Assembly (NCBI GenBank): GCA_034359265.1
Contig: CP136898.1
Location: forward strand, 44,539,501-44,603,500
DNA length: 64,000 nucleotides
DNA from: Canna indica
Taxonomy: Eukaryota > Streptophyta > Magnoliopsida > Zingiberales > Cannaceae
Reading direction: 5' to 3'
The notes under the pieces are model-generated. The model had not been told where the DNA came from and did not search any database. It saw only the letters and a list, made by a program, of their open reading frames with translations. The number at the start of each line of letters is the position of its first letter. The first letter of the stretch is position 1. Both the position numbers and the translations under genes were made by a program. Below are positions 44,348 to 56,259 of the stretch, one piece after another.

Positions 44348-45560
44348 TCATTGTGACTTTCCTCCGGTTAACAAGATGAAAATCATGACCTTTTTTTTAC
44401 TGTTTTTCCAAAGATAAGTTATGGCAAGCTTTTCATAGTCACTTACAACTTTTTCATTCATCCAAGTGGTAGCAATTGTATGAATAAAAATTGAATTAAG
44501 GACTGAGTTAAGCAAAACTACTTTCCCAGCTTGAGATATGCTTCTGCTATCCCAGCAATCAAGTTTTTTCTCAGCCTTACCAAACATCTGCCTTTGTATA
44601 TTGATGGAAGGTTTCCCTTTAGCCACACAAGCTCCAAGGTATTTTAGAGGAAAAGAACCTTCCTTTATCCCCATTAAATCACTGAAAAACTTCCTCTTAT
44701 CACTGGGAAAATCACCAGGAAAAAAACATTCTGATTTCTAGTAATTTATCCTTTGATTTGTTATAATTCCATACTGGTTTAAGATCTCTTTGACATTTAG
44801 ACAAGATTCTTCACAATATTTAATGATCAAAATAATATCATCAGCAAAGAACATGTGGCTAATTTTGATATTTTTGTACTTAAAAGCTTTAATTTTTCCT
44901 AAGCTTACAAACCTATTTATGAGTAAGGAAAGAAGCTCTTGCGGAATAATAAAGAAATAGGGGATAAGGGATCCCCATGTCTCACTCCTTTGAAGCTTTT
45001 AAAGCAACTTGACTGATCTCCATTTATGCAATAGTTGAACCTTGCAAAACTTAAACAGACCATGAACCAGTCTGTTACCTTCCTTGGAAAATTCATACAA
45101 TTGCATATTTCTTTTAGAGCATTCTAATCTACCCTGTCAAATGCTTTCTCAAGGTCCAATTTCAAGATGAAGAAAGGTTTTTTCCTTTTCAATTTACTGA
45201 TGATATTAACTACCTCTGAAATAACCAATATATTATCATGCAAGTTTATGTTTTTGATAAAGGCAATCTGCTCTTAGAGATGATATCAGCAATATAGGAT
45301 TTAATCCTATTTACTAGAGTTTTGGAAAGAATCTTGTAGGCTACATTGCATAATGCAATAGGCCTAAATTCTCTTACCATCTATGCATTGTCTGAGTTAG
45401 GATTAAACACCAAGTTTGTGTTTCCCCAAGCTATAGGTAAAAGGCACTTGTTGTTAAAGGTTCCAATTTCAGCCATGTATGAATCCTTGATAATGTCCTA
45501 GAAATTTAAGAAAAAATCCAAATTGAACCAATCATGTCCAGGGACCTTTCCTCTTCCTAA
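44348..45560 (-). pseudogene. LINE reverse transcriptase, frameshifted
   Basis: The catalytic FADD motif is at 44,837-44,848 (HMFFADDIILIIKYCEESC). Then come GIITNQRINY, a stop, SECFFPGD, and in the next frame GIKEGSFPLKYLGACVAKGKP, the family's (P)xxYLG motif. Upstream, PQELLSLLINRF-type and DRVEXAFDKVEWDF-type blocks occur in changing frames. Several stops and shifts show it is inactive. Confidence 0.7.
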
Positions 45561-45590
45561 ACTTTTCATAGCATTAACAATTTCAGTTTT

Positions 45591-46510
45591 TTAAATATCC
45601 TTTGATAGCTCAACATGTTTGCTATAAGGAATTTTCTTCCATTCTATTTGAGAGATTTCACCCCAGTTAACCAAAGCAATGCTTTCAAAATTCCAGAGAT
45701 CTCTATACCATTCTTCAAATTCTTTCAGAATGCAAGCTGGATCAGTAATTGACCTTCCTTCAATATGAAGCTCTTGTATGGCATTATTCCTTTTTTCAAA
45801 CTTGGCCAAATTGTGAAAATATTTGGTGTTTCTATCATTCATTTCAATCCAAGTAGATCTTGACTTGGTCCACCATTTTATGTGCACTTGTCTATTGAGG
45901 GTCATGACTTTGTTAGTTAAGCTTCTAATCCTCATCAAATCCATATCACTTGTCATGCCATTTTCATCAATAGTTTCTAGGGTGACGAGCTCATCCAAAG
46001 TTTCTTTCAAATTTTTTTCTATGGCACCAAAGTGCAATTTGCTCCATTTGGTCAATGTCTTCCCCAGGTTCTCCAAATGTTTATCAAAACCCTCCGATTT
46101 CAGCCCTTGTTGAGTATTTTCCTCCAAATTTGATTTGATCTGCTGAGATAAGTCCTCATGATCTAACCAATATAATTCAAAGATGAACCTCTTTTTTCTG
46201 TTGTTTAAAGCATTGTAGCTATTGATATCAATAAGTAATGGTCTATGATCGGAAGCAAGCCTCTTTAGATGTTTAACTAAAGCATTACCATACAATGTTA
46301 ACCATTCACAGTTAACATACATTCTATCAAGCCTAGCAAGAACCCTCTTGTTCCCTTGTCTGTTATTACTCCAGGTGTATCAGCACCTCACAAATTTTAG
46401 ATCAATGAGTCCTGAATCCATTCTCAAATCTTTCAAAGCTTTCAGATAGTTTCCAACTCTAAGAGCTTTACCTCCTTTTTTTTCCTCCTGCACTTCCACA
46501 CATATGGAAA
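45591..46510 (-). pseudogene. LINE endonuclease C-terminus and linker
   Basis: The open frame 45,591-46,322 contains RLASDHRPLLID, the C-terminal SDH motif of AP-type endonucleases, with FIFELYWLDHEDL and WTKSRSTWIEMNDRNTKYFH, the standard linker of plant LINEs. Just upstream and across one stop: RMDSGLIDLKFVRC and YTWSNNRQGNKRVLARLDR. The catalytic N-terminal half is absent. Confidence 0.75.
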
Positions 46511-46519
46511 TAAGTTAAA

Positions 46520-46740
46520 GACTGATTTTTAAGGAACTTTTGAAAACCCTTGTCTTATCCATTTTGGCACGAAAGATTTTAAAATTTTTGATTTTTGCAA
46601 ACTTGTACTATAACCCAAAATTTAGATTTTGATCCTTAAGAATTTTAAATTTTTTGATATGTTTATTGAATCCAAATTGGGGTATTTCTTTATTTCCTTA
46701 ACTTAAAATTAAGACACTATCCAACCTCATTATAAACTCT
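46520..46740 (+). mobile_element. LTR fragment, right piece
   Basis: TTAAGGAACTTTTGAAAACC, GCAAACTTGTACTATAACCC and TTTTTTGATATGTTTATTG continue the LTR sequence interrupted at 42,535 (compare 51,515-51,655). It fades near 46,740. Together with 42,420-42,535 it is one old LTR split by the LINE. Confidence 0.6.
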
Positions 46741-47114
46741 CCTCCTTACCTGTTGGCCTAATTATCCTGCGACTCTCATCAGCCAACCATTTATCGGCTG
46801 ACTTCTCCCCATTTGACTCTCCTCTCCCCTCTCCCCAACCTTAGATGATGGATTTGATGAGTGGGTGTATGAGACTAGGGTGTACATTAGGGCTTTTAAA
46901 ATCTAAGCATACTCAATGTTAATCTTGGATTGATGATTAATGAGTTCTCGGTTATTAATGTTTATAGTATTAGATACTCTGAAAGGTCATACCGTTGGTT
47001 CCGTGGCACCGTAGGCTTGGAGCTCATCCTCTTGACCAAGTATTCTATGTTGATAATATATATCTGTAATATGCTCTTTAGCTCTTATGTCTTTATATCT
47101 ACACACCTAGTGGA
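46741..47114. other. Unassigned spacer
   Basis: Mixed composition, with a CT-rich part near 46,800-46,850. The 62-codon open frame at 46,930 has no family features. I see nothing supportable. Confidence 0.3.
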
Positions 47115-49145
47115 CTAGACTACTACTTTTGGGCCCGACTGAATTAGGCCCACAAACGCCCACACTCATGAACCAGACTTAACTCAAGGCAGACGGCTAA
47201 GCCCGGAGGCTCCACCCGACCATACAAGGACATCTACGTTCTCATTAATTACGAGGGATTCATCATTACGAGCCTGACATCTCCGGGATCAGCCTCGACC
47301 CTTTTCGAGCAACATCCCTACGAGATTATCGGGCGGCATCATCGTCAATCACCCCTCATCCTGCAATATATACAATCACGACACGCCTCAGGTACCCTAG
47401 ATTCCAATTTCTATCACCTCTGTTGGTGAAATGGCCACACTAGAGGAGGGTGAATAGTATGTTAACTAATCTTATCGCCTAATTTCAATTTTAATCGTTT
47501 CTTGATTATTTAGGCTAAGCACGATATTAATAGCAAGCAGAAGCAATAAATATGAAGTAATTAACACAAAATAATATATCAATGCTAACACAATTATTTA
47601 TAGTGGTTCGGCCCCAACGTCTACTCCACTACCTAAACACCCCGCTTAGGATTTCCAAACTAAGTTTACGAGATTATATCGTTTCCCTTACAAAGAGGAC
47701 TTTACAATCGAAAAGTCTAAACTCTCAAACCGAAGGCACTTCCACACCCGGAAGTATCCTGTCTTCCTATCGAGATCACTCTCCCACCTCAACCTAAGGG
47801 ATAACTCAACTAATCATAGTAAATTAAGTTTACAATGGTTGATTTAAGCCTTAACACCAAGGCAATCACCAGCTCAATCAAACCTAGCAACCTAGGTTTA
47901 CACAAGATTTAATACAATAAAATAAACACCAAAATACAACAACTAATGGAGCAATAAATCAAACAACAAATACTTAGCTCCAAAAGAAACTCCCTAGTCC
48001 TCTTGATGCCTCAAGATGATGAATCGGTGAAGCTTGAAGGCTAAATCAAGGAGTGGAGATCAAAACTAGGGTTCTTGCAAAGATGGCTCAAAGAACTCTT
48101 TAGGAATGATCAAGAATGGCTCAATGAAGGTCAAGATCATGGAGGAAGACACTCAAGGGCTAGTATATATAAGCCCCAAAGAGATAGAGCCAAATTAGCT
48201 CTCCCAACGGGTTGATTTTTGCCCGTTGGCAATGCCCGGTTGCTTGCCGGTTGATCGCCGGTCGACCGACCGAGCAACCGAAGGCATTCTATCCCTAATG
48301 CCGCCGGTCGACCGAACTTGGGCATGGCAGATTGCTTAGGCTGGTTTTTCTGTTTGTTTGCTCGTTTCTGGGTTTCGTCTTCGCTAAGTCCTCTTATATA
48401 ACATTTGCTAACTTAAAGTTAATAACTTTAAAACATAAATGTTATATAAGGATTACCCCACATTTGGATTCAATAAAAATATCTAAAAAATCAAAATCTA
48501 GTTTTTGGGGTCTAGTACAAATTTTCGGAAACGAAAATTTTCTAATCTCATGGGTTAAATATGGGTATTCTAAAGGCTTCCAAAAATTCCTTTAAAATAC
48601 CTCGTTACCTAGTTCTTACCCAAGGAACAATTACCGATATTTTTTGTGTCAAGAAAATATCTAGGTCATATAGCCCTCCAAGGAGTCCCTAGGCTTAGTG
48701 AATTTCAAGGTCATTTTCTAATTTGCCGACTTTTCATGTTTTGGGATTTGGGTTTAGTTTTTAGGTTCTTATGCATTATCATGAGGATTTACAACATAAA
48801 CTAGATATCCTAGACCTAAACTTTAATTTCTCAAAGAATCTCGAGGGTCGACGAGCGTCCTTGCCAATTTCTCTGATTTTTTGATCGCGAACTTCGTGCG
48901 CTAACCGACTTGGAACCAGAAAGTATTTCTCAATGAAACATTAGTTTTGTATTTGTTGTCATCAAAATCGAGATTAAGACCAAGGTTGAAAACCTTAAGC
49001 CAACAACCTCCACCTCGAACATATTCTGACTTGAGCGACGGAGTATCTTTTGCGGGTCCCCCCCCACCGCACCCCTCGTAGGAGTTGCACCTGACCAGGA
49101 GACACACCAGACCAGACCACATCGCTCCGACTTCTGGCAGGAACA
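47115..49145 (+). mobile_element. Tat-type gypsy 2: 5' LTR, split by a solo LTR
   Basis: 47,115-47,420 and 49,006-49,145 join into typical Tat LTR sequence; CTTGAGCGACGGAGTATCTTTTGCGGG (near 49,031) is the conserved U5 motif of this lineage. The LTR ends ..GGAACA at 49,145, followed by TTTGACGTTCACCGTGGGGCC, a slightly mutated form of the lineage's primer site and leader. The left border is an estimate. Confidence 0.6.
47421..49005 (-). mobile_element. Solo LTR, TSD ACCTC
   Basis: TGTTGGTGAAATGGCC...AGCCAACA, 1,585 bp. The perfect duplication ACCTC is at 47,416-47,420 and 49,006-49,010. Short TCGA array at 48,235-48,320. CCCGTTG/CAACGGG hairpin at about 48,208-48,227. It is close to both LTRs of element D. 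Confidence 0.9.
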
Positions 49146-49240
49146 TTTGACGTTCACCGTGGGGCCGAGTAAATTTTACCTGCCCCGAGTGGTTGGTACC
49201 TAGAGTCAGGCGACATTGTTCCCCCGCAACTTGGTAATGC

Positions 49241-49755
49241 TAAAATAGTGAGGAGTGACGCATCGACACCAGCCAACCCCTCACTAGAAGAATCCCAGCG
49301 TTTGATAAATTACCTTCAGGCGTAGAACTGGTTGTTAGCAGCCCAGGTCGAGATGTTGGCGCAGTCCCGGGAAGAACTCTCAACCAAACACGAGTGCCAC
49401 CGCTCAGAGCATGAAGAAGACAACCACTCAGAAAGGAGGGGACAAATTTTAGTCCTTCAGGACAAGGTCTCCCGCACACCTCATCAAAGAGAAGAGAAGG
49501 GCACCAGGGTCATAGAGGCTACCCCTCCTCTCCCTATTGACTCAGGACCTTTCGCCGAGCACATCATGGCGGTATGCATTCCGTCTAGATTGAAGTTGTC
49601 AACCACACTGAAGCCCTATGATGGCATGGGCGACCCAACCACACACCTGACGATGTTCAGGTTCATGATGCTTCTCAACGGAGCAACCGACCCTATCCTC
49701 TGCCGAGCCTTTCACATCTTTTTGGAGACGGCCGCGCTACTATGGTTCTCTTGTA
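49241..49755 (+). pseudogene. gag: Tat-type gypsy 2: gag, N-terminal part
   Basis: The frame from the leader has a stop just before 49,332 and then runs LLAAQVEMLAQSREEL...PFAEHIMAVCIPSRLKLSTTLKPYDGMGDPTTHLTMFRFMMLLNGATDPILCRAFHIFLETAALLWF. This is the Tat gag core (PF-E-I-A--LP--FK-P-L--YDG--DP--HL--F---M-L-G--D---CRAF---L-G-A--WF). It breaks off at 49,755 where LTR-like DNA begins. No pol follows, so only the 5' end of the element is present. Confidence 0.75.
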
Positions 49756-51030
49756 ATACTCGTGGAAAAAAATTAATTAACTTTTTATTGTAATACCCAC
49801 AAAAAAAAAAAATTTAATTTTAGAGGGGAGGTTAATAGTGTGTATATGGTTAAATGAGATTTCAATTGGATTTTTTTACTTTGAATCAGAACTCAAGCTA
49901 AATCGAAAATAAAAAATATAAAGTCATTAAGCATAGTGGTACCAAGTAGAGGAGGCAATGGGCCCAACTGTTCAAAAGGGCGGCCCAACCCAGGCTTGAG
50001 CCCGCCCCTTCGGGCTCGGGCCGGCTCGAATTGGCTCGAAATATTAAAAACATGAATTATTAAAGTCAGCGGTGAGACTTGAACCGCCAACTTAACCTTC
50101 ACTTTTTTTTAAGAACTAACCACCTCACCAAGACTTATTATTAATTTCAATATAATTTTACTAAGTATAGTATATATTGCTCAAGACTAGCACAGAAAAC
50201 CAAGCTAGGCCTAGCCTACGGGTGCAAGGCTAGGCCCAACCGGGCCTGGCCGGGCTCGGCACGGCCCATGTGCCCAAGGGAGCGAGCCCAGCCCACCCCT
50301 TTGGAACAAATGGGTCATGCCCGGCCCGACCCGAAATTCTTCGGGTCGGGTCAGGAACGACCCAGAACCGGGGCGGGCCCGGTCCATTGTCACCTCTAGT
50401 ATCAAGCAAGATGTAGCATGCACATAATAACAATACTAACATGAGTAGTTATAATGGTTCGGCTTCTAACTGAAACCTATATTCAAAAATTTGCTAACCA
50501 AAGTGTTTTTACATACTTAGATTTATGCATTTTCACACAAGGATTTCAAGCGACAAACATAAGACCAACCTAGGTCTCAACAATTACAAGAGCAAGTATC
50601 CAAAACCAAAAACTAAAAAACAAGTTACTAATCAACATGAGAGGTAAAGGAACATAGCCAATAAATAACAAGTTCTCTACTTGTAGCCTAATAAATTTGA
50701 ACAACCCTCCAAGGTGAGTGTACATCAAATTTGAATGTTTCAAGAAACTAGGATTGAGAGAAATGCTAAAATGAGGCTCGGCAACTACAATTTTCACTTT
50801 TAAGCACAAACGGATGCAAGAATGCACTCAAAGTAGGCTAGGCGCATCTATAGTTCTCAGTCGAAGGCATGTTTCAAGTATATATAGATTTCCTAGTGGT
50901 ATAGGTCATGAGTGGTGTGACAAAAATAATGCCCTTGAGCCAATCACATGTTGATGTGTAGGGAACTCTTTTTTGTTAATCAATAATATGAGGCAACTTT
51001 TCATCATATGCTGCATCTATATTTTGTATA
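49756..51030 (-). mobile_element. Probable LTR of another family, minus strand, with a hAT inside
   Basis: Begins TGTAATACCCAC (49,789) or TGTAATACTCG (49,753), then TAGAGGGGAGGTTAATAGTG, which resembles the reversed end of a copia LTR. TTATAATGGTTCGGC at 50,449 is like the block found in the main family. Reversed TATA-like TATATATAG near 50,880. The end near 51,030 is not defined. Confidence 0.45.
49947..50398. mobile_element. Non-autonomous hAT element, TSD GTACCAAG/GTATCAAG
   Basis: 8-bp flanks GTACCAAG (49,939-49,946) and GTATCAAG (50,399-50,406), 7 of 8. Ends TAGAGGAGGCAATGGG and, reversed, TAGAGGTGACAATGGACC. GGCCCG/CGGGCC-rich body like 36,549-37,026. The open frames at 50,211-50,442 are this GC-rich repeat. 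Confidence 0.85.
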
Positions 51031-51085
51031 TATTAGATTGTATATATTTCTTAAGGATGTTTGTCATCATCAAAAAGAGGGAGAT

Positions 51086-52537
51086 TGTTGGCCTAAGGTT
51101 TTCTACCTTGGTCTTAATCTCGGTTTTGATGATAACAAATATGGAACTAATATTTCATTGAGAAATACTTTCAGGTTCCAAGTCGGTTAGCATTCAACGT
51201 CCCCGATCAAAAAAATTGGAGAAATCGGAGAAATCGACAAGGACGCTCGTCGACGCTCGGGATTCTTCGGAAAATTAGAGTTTAAGTTTAGGGTGTCTAG
51301 AATAAATATGCAATCCTCTCTTATGTTGCAAAGAACCCAAAAACTAAGTCTGAACCCCAAAATATGAAAAATCAAAAAATCGGAAAACAACCCTGATATT
51401 CACTAAGCCTAGGGAGCTCCTTGGAGGGCTATATGACCTAGACATTTTCCTGGCACAAAAATTCCAGGTAATTGTTCCTTAGGTAAAAACTAGCAAACGA
51501 TATATTTTTAAGGATTTTTTGGAAGTCTTTAACCTATGCATATATGACCCAGGAGATTATAAAATTTCCGGTTTTCGAAAACTTGTACTAGACCCCAAAA
51601 ATTAGATTTTGATTCTTAAGGATTTTGATGTTTTAGATATTTTTATTGAATCCAAATGCTCGAAATGGGCAGAATACCTTCGGTCGCTGGGCGGTCACTT
51701 GGTCGGTCGATTGGCAAGCGACCGAGCATCGCCAATAGGTAGAAAAATGCCCGTTGACAAGCCATGGTGTTTGGGGGGTTATAAATACTCATCCTAAACT
51801 CATTCCTTTGCAGTTGTTGATGCATCTAAGCTTCCATTGAGCCATCTTTGATTATCTCTAAAGCTTTTCTTGAGCTATCTTTTTGCAAACCATAGTTTTC
51901 ATGATAAAACCTTGATCTAGCCTTTGAATCTTCAAGATTCATCTTCTCAAGGCATCAAGAGGACTAGGGAATTTCTTTTGAAGCTAAGTATAGTTTGATT
52001 TATTTATTGCTCTAATTGTTATTGTATTTTCTTGGTTATTTTCAATGTATATCAAGTGTGTAAACCTATGTTGCTAGGTTTGATTGAGTTGGTGGTTGCC
52101 TTGGTGTTAAGGCTTAATTCCATTGGTGTAAACGTAGTTTACTAGGATTAGTTAAGTTGACCTTAGGTTGTGGTGGGAGAGTGCTCTCGGTGGGAAGACG
52201 GGATACTTCCAGGTGTGGAAGTGCCTTTGGTTTGAGAGCAAAGACTTTTCGGTGTAAAGTCCTCATTGTAAGGAAAACTAATTAATCTAGTCAAAGTAGT
52301 TTCAAAATCCTAAGCGATGCTTAGGTAGTGGAGTAGGCATTGGGGTCGAACCACTATAAATCATTGTGTTAACGTTGTCTCTCTTGTGTTTGCTTAATTG
52401 TCTTATTTATTGCTTCCGCTTGCTATTCGAATTTGTGAATTGTCTAAGTAGTTTAAGAAAAGATTAAAACCAAAATTAGACGAAAAGTCTAGATAGCATA
52501 CTATTCATCCCCCCCTAGTGTGACCATTTCTCCAACA
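51086..52537 (+). mobile_element. 3' LTR of a truncated gag-only element
   Basis: A complete 1,452-bp LTR, TGTTGGCC...CTCCAACA. About 55 bp of the element body precede it (GTTTGTCATCATC and the purine tract AAAAAGAGGGAGAT), so it is a 3' LTR whose body and 5' LTR were lost. TCGA array short (51,690-51,725). TATAAATA at 51,780. GTCGAACCACTATAA near 52,346. It is a good full-length reference for the family. Confidence 0.85.
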
Positions 52538-54552
52538 ATGAGTTCACTGAACGGACCTACACAAGGAACACATAATGGAATCCTTACATGAGTGTCGATA
52601 GGATATTCCTCGAGTGAGAGTAGGTGCAAGCACTCCTTGGACCTGAGGTTATCATGGTTACCTTGTGAGTGTCGACCCATTGCTTTGGACTTATACTTAC
52701 GCGGCCTTCAGTGTCATGTGTCGAATACCTCTGGGCATGGGAAAGCACCCATGGAGGTATGTGAGCAACCAATATGGAACCAATTACTCCTAGTAAAAGG
52801 AGATAATGTTGTATGTGTCCCTACAAGTGTCGGCTCAGGAATCTCTGACCATAGTATATATGAATGTCGAAAAAAGGTTTTCTGGCATGTCATTATTGAG
52901 AGATGACTTGGCAGGCAAAATACATATGAATCGTTATTGAGGTTTGATACTTTTTCCATACCCTAGTTGTATTCAAGACATTGTAACTGAGGAACTTAGT
53001 TGCACTGTAACTAATCATCGAAGGATGTTCGATCCCTATAGATTGAACCTCACACTATCCGGATAGTCATGACACATTGCTAGACGTCAATCTTGACTTG
53101 TGAGTGGAGTCTCTTACGACCACACTAAAGGGGTTTAGTGGTGGCTCGTAAGATTCGAATAGAAGTCATTCTATCGGATCCGACTCTCCGTTATGCACAA
53201 CTCACTGTTGCCTTAGTGTAGGGCCCAATGGGTCGCACACAACAAGCTTACCTCGTAACGGACCTTATGAGAAAAAGTCCGAATGTGGCCCTATATGTCT
53301 ACTAGCATGGACATGCTGCAACTCGATCACAAATCTCATTTACAAACAAGATAGAAAAGTTATTTCCTATAGGAACGGATGCGTGAGGAAGGAGTTCCTC
53401 GGTTACCCTAATTTGTAGGGCATCCCTAAATTGTAGGGATTGGCACATGATAATGTTTTATGTTATTGATTAAATTTAATTATGAATTAAATATTTAATT
53501 AACTACTTAACCGGAAATATATTTAATTATGAATTAAATATAATTTGATTTTGAATCAAATATACATGGTGGAAAAATTAGTTTTCAACCATGAGCCGAT
53601 TAATTGAGAATTAATTTATTTGGATAAATCCTAACTAATAAGAATTTGATTTATGGAGATAAATCATAAAATTAATAGATATATGATTTATGTGGATAAA
53701 TCATAATTCTATTAATTAACAAAAAATTAAATTATTTAGATAAACCTCTTTCCTATTGTTTAGGGAATTGGTTTATTTAGATAATTATCATTCTTGTTTA
53801 TAGGCTCTTAATTTATGGAGATAAATTAAAGTTTATATTTTATCAGATTTAATTAATTTTGAATTAATTATGAAGTCATTAAAATAAAATTTATTTTTGG
53901 AGGCAAACCTCGGAATTTTGAATTCCAGGGAGAGATATATTAAGGGGTCGGGTCTACCTGTGTAGCCCCCCCCCCCCCCCCCCCTCTCTATAAATTGTGG
54001 CTGGAGACCCCATGGGAGGGGTTGGTGAATTAGTTCGTCCTCCTCCTCTCCATTGGTGGCTGGCCATCTACTTCCTCCTTCCCGGTCTTTTACGAAGCCA
54101 AATTGGAGGTGTCTTCTACTTGGGTGTGCTGCCTACTTCATCCACTTGGAGGATTCCGAATAAGGACAGTGATCTATTCGTTGATCTACCTCCTCGTTCT
54201 ATTGTCTTCTCATCTCCTCTTTCTCTCCTTTTGGAGCCCGATTCTTGGTGGAAGGGCCGGCCTAGCTTTTGAGGTTTCGGGGTTTGAGAAAGTGTCTTCG
54301 TTGAGCCATGACGAGTCCGGTTGTTCGCTACCCCTTTGTTGTGAGGTGCCTAGTGTGGAGTATTATTGGAGGACGTGCGTGTATGCGTCTTGATACGAGA
54401 ATAGGAACACTCTATCCAACCGCGGTATAAGGTATTCCCCCTTCTACTCGTAGATTGAATTCCTTAATTGTTGCTAATGTAGATCGTTATTTTGGGATGT
54501 TCCTAATTTTTTAAATTACTATTTCCTTTGTGTTTCCGATTCCCATCCCAAC
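52538..54552. mobile_element. Probable LTR of an unrelated copia-type element
   Basis: About 2 kb without coding features: ATGAGTGTCGATAGGATATTCC, many AATTAATTTTGAATTAATT-type stretches (53,470-53,900), a 19-base C run (53,966-53,984) and TATAAAT at 53,989-53,995, then a transcribed-leader-like stretch ending CCCATCCCAACA at 54,552. The composition and order (A/T-rich U3, TATA, R/U5, CA end) fit an LTR. No primer site follows and the left end is not found. The 91-codon frame at 53,997 is chance. Confidence 0.45.
53966..53995 (+). repeat. C19 run directly before a TATA box
   Basis: Nineteen consecutive C (53,966-53,984), then TCTC and TATAAAT (53,989-53,995). Length variation between individuals is likely at such a run, and its exact length here may be a sequencing estimate. 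Confidence 0.7.
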
Positions 54553-54589
54553 ATGGTGGTTGTTCAATGATTGGAAAACTAGCCACCTT

Positions 54590-55517
54590 TGTTGGCCTAA
54601 GGTTTTCAACATTGGTCTTAATCTCGATTTTGACGATAACAAACTCAGAACTAATGTTTCATTGAGAAATAATTTCAGGTTCCAAGTCGAATAGCACACG
54701 ACGTTCGCAATCAAAAGATCGATGAGAAATCAAAAAATTCAAGAAGGATGTTGATTAACGCTCGGAAGTTAAAAGAAAACTTAGAATTTAAATTTTTGGA
54801 TCTAGAACTAATGTATTAATCCCAAATGTATAATGCAAATGAAAGAACCGAAGGCCTTGAGGTGTTGTTTGACTATTTAAACCTCTTGCTCGCCTTCCTT
54901 GATTGAGTCATTCTTCTTGGAAACCTAGCTTAACATCATCTACTCTCTTGTTGAGCCTTTAACTCCAAGTTTCATGATCTAAAGGGCATCAAGAGGAGCT
55001 AGGTTTCTTTACTTGGATCTAAGTATTTGTTTGTTGTATTTATTGTTCCATTTATATTATATTTTGTGTGTTATTTACTTTATAGTAAAGCTTGTATTTG
55101 ACCTAGCTTGTTAGGTCATAGGTTGAGTGGTGGCCTTGGTGTGGAAGCATAAATCCACTTCTTTAAAATAGTGTTAGATTGTTCTTGGAGAGTGATGTGG
55201 GAAGGTACCTTCGGCGAAAAGGTTGTAGCTAGCTTCAGTGTAAAATCCGCATTGTATGAACTCTATATGATTAGTGGATTCGGTTGAAATCATAAGTGTG
55301 GTGCTTAGGTAGTGGATGTAGGCAAAATTGTCAGACCACTATAAATCTTCCTGTGTTAGCATTGTTCTTGATTGTGTTGCTATATTATTTTATATTTGCT
55401 TCCTCATTTAATTGGTTAAAACTGTAGTTTCTAAGAATCTGATAAAATCAAATTTAGGCTTAAATTTGTAGTGACACACTATTCACATCCCCTCTAGTGT
55501 AGCCATTTCCTCTATCA
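54590..55517 (+). mobile_element. Short solo LTR
   Basis: TGTTGGCC at 54,590 to ..CTCTATCA at 55,517, 928 bp. The flanks ACCTT (54,585-54,589) and ACCCT (55,518-55,522) agree at 4 of 5. The TCGA array and much of U3 are missing, while TATTTAAA (54,881) and the R/U5 blocks (GACCTAGCTTGTTAGG, CCACTATAA) remain. Confidence 0.75.
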
Positions 55518-56259
55518 ACCCTTCGGTTGGACTTTGTCCAAAACTTAGTAATTAGCAACAATCATTGATTTCAAGGTTTCGAGGATTGACTTTGATCTGA
55601 ACAAGATGCAATACCCTTGAGAACCTGTCCAAACATATTAATGAAGTCTATAAAAATATTTAACATAAAAAATACAAATTTATTTCTAGATTAAAACTCT
55701 GATCGTACCCCTATTAGCCTTGCATGTCAGGGTTTCTAATCGTTGCAACCCCATTGGGTGGTGGTGGTCGGAGTCCCAAATGATATCCTCGCGTCGGTTG
55801 TCTCAACCCTTGATCTTGGTCCGACGGGTTGTGCAGCCTTTTAGCTTGGTTTAGCAACCCTTCGACCTATCCTGGCTGGCTCTTTCGACTTTAGCCAACA
55901 ATTTCGTCCATCGTCCTTTCTCATGTCCTAGCTCATAATGGCTCTCCCTTGTCCCAACACAAGACTAGCATGCTTGATGTGTTGACCTTTTCAACTTAGG
56001 GGCATTGGTCCAACGTCGAAGTCCCCGAATGGTTATATCATGTTATTATCTTCTAGTCGAGATGACAATCCTTAATAGGGTATCGACGGTAATTAAGCGG
56101 TGACCCACAATCGTCTCTCGTGTTAGTATAGGTGACCGAGTAGGTCGACATCTCATTCTAGAGGTGTTTACACATGCTTGTCCACCTACATGCAGACTAA
56201 CCATCCTTTTTTGCCGAAGCGATTCCTCTATCCCGAGCTCGGGCTAATGGATTGTATGG
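55518..56259. other. Unassigned spacer
   Basis: GC-richer than its neighbours (55,740-56,200). No coding frame over 60 codons, no terminal motif. Possibly old gypsy LTR sequence. Confidence 0.3.

Larger units (their letters stand above)
42536..46515 (-). mobile_element. 5'-truncated L1-type LINE
   Basis: About 4 kb of a plant L1-like ORF2 on the minus strand: endonuclease C-terminus, reverse transcriptase, zinc-knuckle-type linker and RNase H, in that order from 46,510 down to 42,773. The endonuclease N-terminus and ORF1 are missing, as expected for 5' truncation. A 3' noncoding tail of about 230 bp lies at 42,536-42,772; a clean A-tail is not visible. It sits between two pieces of one LTR, so it is an insertion into that LTR. 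Confidence 0.8.

Noticed and set aside
49332..49793. Taking the gypsy gag frame as an intact gene
   Set aside because: The true frame has a stop just upstream, the C-terminal part is missing and the last codons are read from foreign DNA.
53997..54272. 91-codon open frame with hydrophobic stretch
   Set aside because: It lies just after the TATA box of a probable LTR, overlaps another frame of similar length, and matches no family I know.
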